Below, piece after piece: positions 57,668 to 64,000 of a stretch of DNA of 64,000 nt (position 1 is the stretch's first letter; every line of letters starts with the position of its first letter). The DNA is from Bettongia penicillata ogilbyi (taxonomy: Eukaryota > Chordata > Mammalia > Diprotodontia > Potoroidae). The stretch covers positions 62,001-126,000 of the forward strand of contig JAJHZJ010000577.1 in assembly GCA_023548195.1 (NCBI GenBank). Direction: 5' to 3'. Below the pieces are notes generated by a model. That model was not told the DNA's origin and ran no database searches. It saw only the letters and a program-made list of their open reading frames with translations. The translations under genes and the position numbers were made by a program.

Positions 57668-59710
57668 AAAAAAGTATAAAGGGAGACAAGATGATGGATT
57701 AGGGGCAGCCACCAGCTGAACTCTCCTTACAATTTCCTTCCAAACAAATTTAAAATAACACCTCAAATAAAATTCTATAGTAGCAGAGTCAAAATGTTGA
57801 GGTGAAACATTTTTCTGGTCTAAGAAAACTTAAGAGGTTGGCAGAATAATTCTGTGACATGGCATAGAAGCTTGTCCAGAGCCCACAAAGGCAGAGGTGG
57901 TGACAGGGCTGCAGCAGTAGCTTCAGTATCTCTCAGGCAAGAGATGGTAAGGGATTCAGACAACCAGTGAGAAAGAGATGACAGAGGACTTTTGCTGCCA
58001 TTGGGTAGAGCTGGCACTGATGGACAACTTTATTGCCCACATGTATTTCTCTGAAGTTCCAGGGTAGAAAAGGGCACTGGTGATTGGTCACTAGGGAGCA
58101 GGGGCCCTGGACAGAGTTCCAAAGCAAAGAGGAATGCTAGCACTTGTTGTTTCAGGGGACCAGGGCCTTTCCTAGGTAAAAATAAGAGTACAGACCAAGA
58201 GGACAGTGACCACACTTCTCTTGGAATCACACAACCTTGGAAGTACCAAAAACATGCAGACCCACAGAAACAGCTCTGAAGACAGCAGCATAAACAATTC
58301 TGAAGCTTGAGACAGTGTCTCCCCCTCTAAAATGGGCAGAGCCCAATTTTAACATCAAGTTGAAAGTCAGGAAATGGGCTGGAAAAAATGAGCAAACGAC
58401 AACCAAAAAGGAACTTGCCCATAAAAAGCTAACACAGGGCAGGGAAGACCAGGCATAGACTCAGATGAAAACAACAATGTGAAAAAAAAGCTACTCCCCC
58501 CAAAAAACCTCAAAGAAAAATGCTAATTGGAAAGAAACTCAACAAGAATTCCTGGAAGAGGTGAAGAAAGAAATGAGTGGTAGATGAAAAATTGGCAAAA
58601 AGAAATGAGAGTGAGGAAAGAAAATTAGTAGAAGAGTTTGACAAAAGAGGTATTTAAAAATGCTGAAGAAAATAATTCCTTAAAAATTAGATTTGGGCAA
58701 GTAGAAGTTAATAGCTCCATGAGAAATCAAGAAACAATGAAACAGTCAAACGAATGAAAAACAATGCAGAAAATATTAAATATTGGAAAGCAAATGACCG
58801 GGAAAATATATTGAGGAGAGAGAATTTAAGAATTATTGTACTATCTGAAAGTCATGATTAAAAAAAGGAACCTAGATATATTTCAAGAAATCATGAAGGT
58901 AAACTGTCCCAATATCTTAGTACCAGAGGGTAAAATATAAATAGAAAGAATCTACCTATTACTTCTTGAAAGAAGTTCCAATATGAAAACTCCTAGAAAT
59001 ATTATAGCCAAATTCCAAAGCTCCTAGTTCAAAGAGGAAATATTGTAAGTAGCCAAAAAGAAATGATTAAAATATCATGGGGGATCACACTAGATTTAAT
59101 GGCTTCCACAATAAAGGAGTGGAGGGCTTGGACTATGATATTCAGGAAGACAAAGAAAACTGAATATAACCTTCAGGGGGAAAATGGATATTTAAGAGCT
59201 AAATAAAAATTTTGACATTCAAACACAGGACTTAAAAAGGTAAACATGAAGGAGTAATGATAAAGGACTCAATAAAGTTAAATTATTTATATTTCTATAT
59301 GGGAAGATGATTCATGTAACTCCAAAGAACTTTATCATTATTAGAGGAATTAAAAGGAACTTACATAGGCAGAGAGCATGGGTATGAGTTGATTATGTTG
59401 GAGTGATCTCCAAAACAAACGGAATGAGAAAGAGGAATGCACTGGGACAATGTGCAGGGGAGGGGAGAGGTAGAATGGGGAAATTATTTTGCATAAAAGA
59501 TGGATTCAAGGAAGAGCTTTTACAATGAAGAGGAAAATGGGGAGGAGTGAGTAGGCAATACTCACTCTCATTTTTTCTAATTGGAAATATGTTATACATG
59601 ATATCACATGTATAATTGATATCATATGGCTTGCCTACTTAGTGGGTGTGAGAGAGGGTAGGAGGGAGGGAGAGTATTTGGAATTCAAAATTTAAAAAGA
59701 AGGAATGTTA
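57668..59710 (+). repeat. HAL1-like / ORF1-only L1 element
   Basis: A sense element of about 2 kb opens with an L1-type leader ('gagacaagatgatggattag'). It continues through ORF1-like Lys/Glu-rich text to about 59230 ('tagccaaaaagaaatg', 'ccttcagggggaaaatgg') and ends with a typical 3' end ('gggagagtatttggaattc', then an A-rich tail near 59700). No endonuclease or reverse transcriptase lies between, consistent with a HAL1. The ORF1 frame is broken. Confidence 0.65.
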
Positions 59711-60570
59711 AAATACATAAGTGGTTTAAATGTTTTCTTTTTGAAAATGCATAAGAAGTTCAACATGCTACTTTCAAAGTTGTCCTGCATGTCTCTGTTT
59801 TCTTTTGAACTTTATTCAGTTTTTGTTTTCTGTTCTTTGAGAAAAAAAAATGGCTTCAATGGCCTTCTTTTCTCTGTTTCTTTCTGTGAGAGTTTACCTC
59901 ACTCTCACTGGAATCAGTTCAAAGATGAAAGACTGTATGTACCCACTTACTTGTGTATAGAAATGTAACTTACCCAATAAAGAATAGGAAGGGAAGGGGA
60001 AGAAAGAAGCAAAGTGAAGTGAGAAAAACCAGATCATTGTGCACAGTTACAGCAATATTATAATAATCATCAACTGTGAAAGACTTGACTATTCTGATCA
60101 ATACAATGATCCAAGACAATTAAGGAACCATGATGAAAGAAAAATGCCTTCCTCTTACAGAGAGAGGATTGATCCACTGAGTGCAAATTGAAGTATCGTT
60201 TTTTCTCACTTCATTTTTTTCTTGACTTTTTTTGTTTTTTACAAAATATGTCTAATTTGGAAATATGTTGTGCATGATTTTACATGCTGATATATTTCTT
60301 GCCTACTCAGTGGGTGCGAGAGGGAGCGGGAGGGAGGAAGAGCATTTGGAACTCAAAATTTAAAAAGAAAACAATGTTAAAATATATAAATAATCAATAT
60401 GTTAAAAAAAAGTATCTCAGTTCAAAATGCTACTTTCAAAGCTGTTGTGCTTGTCTATGTTTCCCTTTGAACTTAATTCAGTTTTTTGTATACTTAAAGA
60501 AGAAGTGACTTTGGTGGCCTTTTTTCCTCCTTTTTTTTTTTGTGACCACACCGCTAGCTTGCCTCTCTTA
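59581..60570 (+). repeat. direct duplication of the element's 3' end and flank
   Basis: Copy A (59581-59910) and copy B (60257-60570) share the L1-type 3' end ('ttggaaatatgtt', 'gtgggtg.gagaggg', 'tttggaa.tcaaaatttaaa') and about 150 bases of flank beyond it ('atgctactttcaaag', 'tcttttgaactttattcag' against 'cctttgaacttaattcag'). The offset falls from 676 to 662 bases across the match. Confidence 0.85.
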
Positions 60571-60853
60571 CCCTACCTTTCTTTCTCTTCCTGTTTCTTC
60601 TCTTATAAAAGAAAAACACAATTCTTGTAGCAAGTGGACATAGTCAAGTAAATCAAGTGAATATTTCATATTGTGCTGAGTCCATCACCCCCTCTGAGAA
60701 GATGGGTAGCATGCTTTATCGTTAGTCTTCTGAAGTTGTGTTCAGTTATTCAAAGTTATTTTTCTTGTCAGTGGTGTAGTTGTTATAGAAATTGTATGGA
60801 TTGTATAGAATTGTAAAGATACCTCAGGAGCTCTCGCACTATCCCTGTCTTTG

Positions 60854-61050
60854 CTCTCCTCTCCCGCTCCTCTCCTCCCCTTCTTCCTCCCCTCTCCTCC
60901 CCTCCCCTCCCCTCCTCCTCTTCCTCCTCCTCCTCCTCATTCTCCTTCTCCTTCTCCTTTTCCTTCTCCTCCTTCTCCTTCTCCTTCTCCTTCTCCTTCT
61001 CCTCTCCTCTTCTCTCCTTTCCTCTCCTCTCTTCTCCTTTCCTCTCTTTT
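60854..61050 (+). repeat. polypyrimidine (CTCC/CTT)n tract
   Basis: About 195 bases almost entirely C and T, including a regular (CTCCTT)n core at about 60945-61000. The 101- and 69-codon ORFs across it (Leu- and Pro/Ser-rich) are artefacts of the repeat. Confidence 0.96.
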
Positions 61051-61724
61051 TGGTCCTTAGGGTTACTTATTTATTAAGTGACCCAGATAGAATTTGAATT
61101 TACATCTTACTGAAGATAGGAACTAAGGAGGATTGGGATAAAAATGTCGACAGAGTTCACAGGAGAAAGATAGTTTGAATGTAAGAGATAGGTAGCAGTA
61201 GGAGAAGCAATCTGACTAAAAGATAAAGTCGTGGCGTCTAAAGGGCTCCTCACCATATACCTTGACTTTAACTGCCGATTGTCTTCTCCTAAGGCTATTT
61301 GTGAAATATAATGTGCAGACCACAGCAATGAAGTGGTACCTCTCTGTTAAAAAAAAAAAAAGCATGCTGCTGCTCCCACTCCCACCCACCAGATTTTTGT
61401 ACCTGGAACAAAATACCTACTGTCCCACTCAAGTTATGGTTCTCATCTTTAAGGGCCCTTCCAGGCACAGTGATCCCTAGTACAATGGAACTCCTTCAAT
61501 ATTGCTATGGGACTATAGGACCTGCAGTCTCCTAAAAGGTCATGGATTCCTAAATAGCAATATCTATTTCCTAATATATCTCAAACCTTTTCTACCAAAT
61601 CCCTTAGCTAGTTATTTCTATGGTGTTCTCCTCCTGGATTAATGGAATAATATTTGAACTTATATAAGAACAAACCATGTTAAATTGAAAGTCTACTTTA
61701 TGGTATCTACTTGAATAGATGATA
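61051..61724. other. unassigned intergenic sequence
   Basis: No repeat family or gene recognised. Confidence 0.35.
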
Positions 61725-61925
61725 GGATCATTCATTTAGAACTTGGAGACACCTTAGTGGGTCATCTAGTCCATCTCTCTGATTTTACAATGAAGAAAGT
61801 GAAACCCAGTAAGTTTAAGGGACTTGGTCACATAGGTAATAACTGAAAGAGTTAGGATATGAACCCAGGCTCAGACTTCACACCCAGTGATTATTCCACT
61901 ATACCATCATTAGGCAAGTGAATTC
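61725..61925 (-). repeat. MIR-type SINE
   Basis: Antisense copy: 'gggtcatctagtccatctct', 'gattttacaatgaagaaagt', 'acttggtcacataggtaata' and 'tatgaacccaggctcagact'. Confidence 0.8.
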
Positions 61926-62508
61926 AGATGGGTGAGTGCTTAATAAATGCTATTCATTTATTCATTTGTTGTCTACTCAGAATGCCCATCATCAGACTTT
62001 TTGCTTTTTCTATAAGCTTATAAGAAGTCTCATCTGAGGATACTGTTATTTAATTTTTTGTCTTTTGAAGAATGATCAACTGTTATTTATTTCCTGGCCA
62101 GGCCTGAATGTGCTTTGGGTTTTTGACCTAGGAGGCTTTATACGACTTTAGTCAAGACTGCATCTGTAGAACACAGTTTGACTATTATCCCTTTTGTACA
62201 GTGATGACTTTTAGTGATAACTTTATCTCCATAAACACAACCAATACATATGTAATCAGAAGTTGCTGATGATACCATTTTAGTATATCCATGCCCTTTT
62301 TTCCCTCTCTTCTCTGTTTCTTTGCCAATATTTTGTTAATTCACTCTGCTTGTCAGAACATTCTCCATAAACTGGCATCTTCCTTCCTCCCTCCATCCCC
62401 CATTTGATGGGAGGGACACCAATCTATCAAATGCTGCTTCTGATTAGAACCTCTGAAAAAGGTTTACTGGGAGAGGAGTTTTAAGCTAATAGCTAAAATG
62501 AAGTTGGA

Positions 62509-62514
62509 GGATTA
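62509..62514 (-). promoter_or_regulatory. candidate CRX/OTX2 site
   Basis: GGATTA, the complement of TAATCC, the core bound by the pineal/retinal homeodomain factors CRX and OTX2. It is about 190 bases upstream of the TATA-like box. Six-base matches are common, so position and biology are the only support. Confidence 0.35.
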
Positions 62515-62696
62515 TCAATGGATTTCATTTATCCTTATTATCCCTGGGCCTTGGGGGCATCTTGGCTGCTGTGCAAGTCTCCTCTGTCTTCAGACTGGGC
62601 TTTCAAGAACTTTTCCCCTTATGGAAGTTTCCCTCAAGGGGCCAAATTAACTCTGCTAATGAAGCAACAAGGTTCTATGCATGATAGCTTAAAGGA

Positions 62697-62704
62697 TATA
62701 AAAG
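62697..62704 (+). promoter_or_regulatory. candidate ASMT TATA box
   Basis: TATAAAAG, a strong TATA consensus, on the correct strand and 245 bases before the start codon. Confidence 0.45.
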
Positions 62705-62941
62705 CAGAAAGGACAACTGTAATGTTAGAAATCAGTTCAAGGAGAGCCAGTGTGAGCCCATTAATAAGTTATATGGAGCCTTCAGAATTATCTGCTGATG
62801 ACTAACTCCGGTGTGGCAGTGGGCTTTTGAAAGCAACCACAAAACATTTTGCTGGCATGTGACCTTCTCATTTCCAAGAAATTTAGTTAAACGAGGACAA
62901 GGAAGGCCTTTCCAACTCTGACTAGTTCTGAGAAAAAAAAG

Positions 62942-63010
62942 ATGAGTTTTGCAGAGGACCTTGATTATGGCCTTTTCAATGAGTACATAAATGGCTTCAT
63001 GGTCTCCAAG
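62942..63010 (+). CDS. ASMT: ASMT first coding exon
   Basis: This 23-codon exon starts acetylserotonin O-methyltransferase, the cytosolic pineal/retinal enzyme that methylates N-acetylserotonin with S-adenosylmethionine to make melatonin. The translation starts MSFAEDLDYGLFNEY and ends INGFMVSK. Human ASMT starts MGSSEDQAYRLLNDY and continues ANGFMVSQ, so length, spacing and the NGFMVS block agree, and both end their first coding exon at the same kind of point. The exon is followed at once by gtaagaag, a near-perfect donor, at a codon boundary (phase 0). The start context has A at -3. The encoded helix belongs to the N-terminal dimerisation domain; the methyltransferase fold lies beyond the window. 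The exon is too short to stand out as an ORF. Its position downstream of AKAP17A on the same strand, as in humans, is independent support. Confidence 0.92.
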
Positions 63011-63289
63011 GTAAGAAGGTTACATAATGTAATGATGTGTTGGGAGGAAAACATTTTGTTTTGTAACTCTAGTATGGTTGAGTGTATCAGCATAACTGAG
63101 TAGGTGAACAGTGCTCCTTCTTGAATAATGATCATGATTATTACAATTGGGAAAGGAAATAAAGAATAGCAGAGATGGGCTTAGTCTGCTTTGGAGCCTT
63201 TACTTAGCCATGCCTGTTGTTATCTGTCCAAGGGCCTTCAGTAAATTTGACTCAGTTACATGATAAGACCAATTGGTTTTATTATGGAT

Positions 63290-63610
63290 GCCAGTCAGTC
63301 AATAAATATTAAGTGCCTATTGTATGCTAGATTCTGTGATAAGTACAGAGGATAGAAAGAAAGCCAAAAGAGAGTCCTTGGGCTTGGGGAGCTCATGGGG
63401 GAGATGGCATGCAAACAACTGTATGTACAAACAAGATATATTCATGATAAACTGGAAGGGACTAGAATTAAGAGGAATGGGGAAGGACTATTGATAGAAA
63501 GAGGGATTTTTAGTTGGGACTTGAGGAAGTCAAGGAAGCAAGACAGAAGAAATGGGGAAGAAGGGCATTCCTTACATGACGTACAGCCAGTGCTAATGTG
63601 TAGGTAGGTA
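63290..63610 (-). repeat. L2 LINE 3' end
   Basis: Antisense L2 terminus: 'gtcaataaatattaagtgcc', 'gcttggggagctcatggggg', 'gcaaacaactgtatgtaca' and 'tagttgggacttgaggaag'. Confidence 0.88.
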
Positions 63611-63630
63611 GATGTGAGGCTATTAATATG

Positions 63631-63715
63631 ACTTTCTTTTTTCTTTTATTTTTCCTTCCCTTCCATTGTTTTCCCTTCCCTTCCATTCCCTTCCCCATTT
63701 TTTTCTTCTTTTGGA
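63631..63715 (+). repeat. pyrimidine-rich (TTCCC)n tract
   Basis: Repeated 'ttcccttcca' units over about 80 bases. Confidence 0.88.
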
Positions 63716-63839
63716 CTTCCTCTCTGATTTTATAGCTATGGGGAGGTCCCACTATCTTTGTAGATCACATCCACCATAACAAAGCCTTAATTTACATCAT
63801 ATCAACCATAACAAAGCCTTACAAAATTGCCTGTACCAC

Positions 63840-63955
63840 TGGATTCAATGATTTATCCATACTCATGTCATATAGGCAATATATGGCAAAGATGGGACTT
63901 GGACGCAGCTGACTGAGGTCAATTCCCTATTCATTCTGCTAATGTTTCTTGATTA
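63840..63955 (-). repeat. MIR-like SINE fragment
   Basis: Weak antisense match ('gatgggacttggacgcagct', 'attcattctgctaatg'). Confidence 0.4.
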
Positions 63956-64000
63956 CAGTTCTCATAAAATCAGAAAGGGGTTAATGTACAATACAATCTC

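Larger units (their letters stand above)
61926..62941 (+). promoter_or_regulatory. ASMT: ASMT upstream region and putative 5' UTR
   Basis: One kilobase before the ASMT start codon. Apart from an L2/MIR scrap at 61930-61970 it contains no recognised repeat, unlike most of the window. It holds a TATA-like box (62697) and a GGATTA site (62509). If transcription starts about 30 bases after the TATA box, the 5' UTR would be about 215 bases and would contain several upstream ATGs (for example in 'atatggagcc' and 'gatgactaac'). The human gene has alternative 5' exons, so an upstream non-coding exon is also possible. The 95-codon ORF at 62518 has no recognisable domain. Confidence 0.5.
63011..64000 (+). 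other. ASMT: ASMT first coding intron (partial)
   Basis: Begins at the gtaagaag donor and runs off the window. It contains an L2 3' end, a TTCCC-type simple repeat and a MIR scrap. I found no second ASMT exon before base 64000. Confidence 0.85.

Noticed and set aside
60792..61097. 101-codon Leu-rich ORF resembling a membrane segment, and a 69-codon Pro/Ser-rich ORF
   Set aside because: Both are frames of the same polypyrimidine tract. The hydrophobicity comes from CTN codons.
62518..62805. 95-codon + ORF just upstream of ASMT
   Set aside because: It spans the TATA-like box, is in a different setting from the ASMT start, and shows no recognisable domain. It could only matter if transcription begins further upstream.

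Overview
The window is mammalian, and the repeats point to a marsupial (metatherian). The DNA is AT-rich and intron/intergenic in character. It is packed with L1-type LINEs with marsupial-style 3' ends, half-L1 (HAL1-like) copies, tRNA-derived SINEs with a conserved 'cagctaggtg.tgcagtggat' head, unusually long L2 and CR1/L3 LINE remnants, and hAT and Tigger DNA transposons. The species cannot be fixed from this sequence alone. Nothing bacterial, plasmid-like or CRISPR-like is present.

Two protein-coding genes are supported, both on the + strand. (1) The 3' end of AKAP17A (XE7/SFRS17A), an A-kinase anchoring, RS-rich splicing-associated protein. Two coding exons (13891-14131 and 16545-17462) give the last 385 residues, followed by a roughly 1 kb 3' UTR with an AATAAA signal at 18468. 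The rest of the gene lies upstream of base 1. (2) The first coding exon of ASMT (acetylserotonin O-methyltransferase, last enzyme of melatonin synthesis), a 69-base exon at 62942-63010 ending in a GTAAG donor, with a TATA-like box and a CRX/OTX-type GGATTA site upstream. The rest of ASMT lies beyond the window. In humans AKAP17A and ASMT are neighbours in the same order and orientation in the Xp/Yp pseudoautosomal region, so this window is the marsupial counterpart of that interval.

Layout: 1-13890, AKAP17A intron with L2, CR1/L3, HAL1-like, Tigger and L1 remnants; 13891-18490, AKAP17A end; 18500-21600, sparse old repeats; 21615-25390, long minus-strand L2 remnants carrying a hAT MITE; 25440-27560, CR1/L3 interrupted by SINEs; 27790-38100, SINEs, a 5'-inverted L1, a hAT element split by an L1, L2, and a probable LTR; 38106-52330, CR1/L3 remnants interrupted by an LTR-like block and by a full-length L1 (41249-47842) with target-site duplications; 52370-61925, SINEs, L1, a HAL1-like element, local duplications and microsatellites; 61926-64000, ASMT promoter region, first coding exon and start of its intron.

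The two genes do not act in one pathway; they are syntenic neighbours. I found no novel gene system. The points most worth a second look are the conserved AKAP17A-ASMT synteny with the cryptic ASMT exon, a possible retained-intron AKAP17A isoform, and a set of well-resolved nested insertion histories. Repeat family names (HAL1, MAR1, OposCharlie, Tigger1, L3) are recognised from memory and boundaries are approximate unless a target duplication is described.
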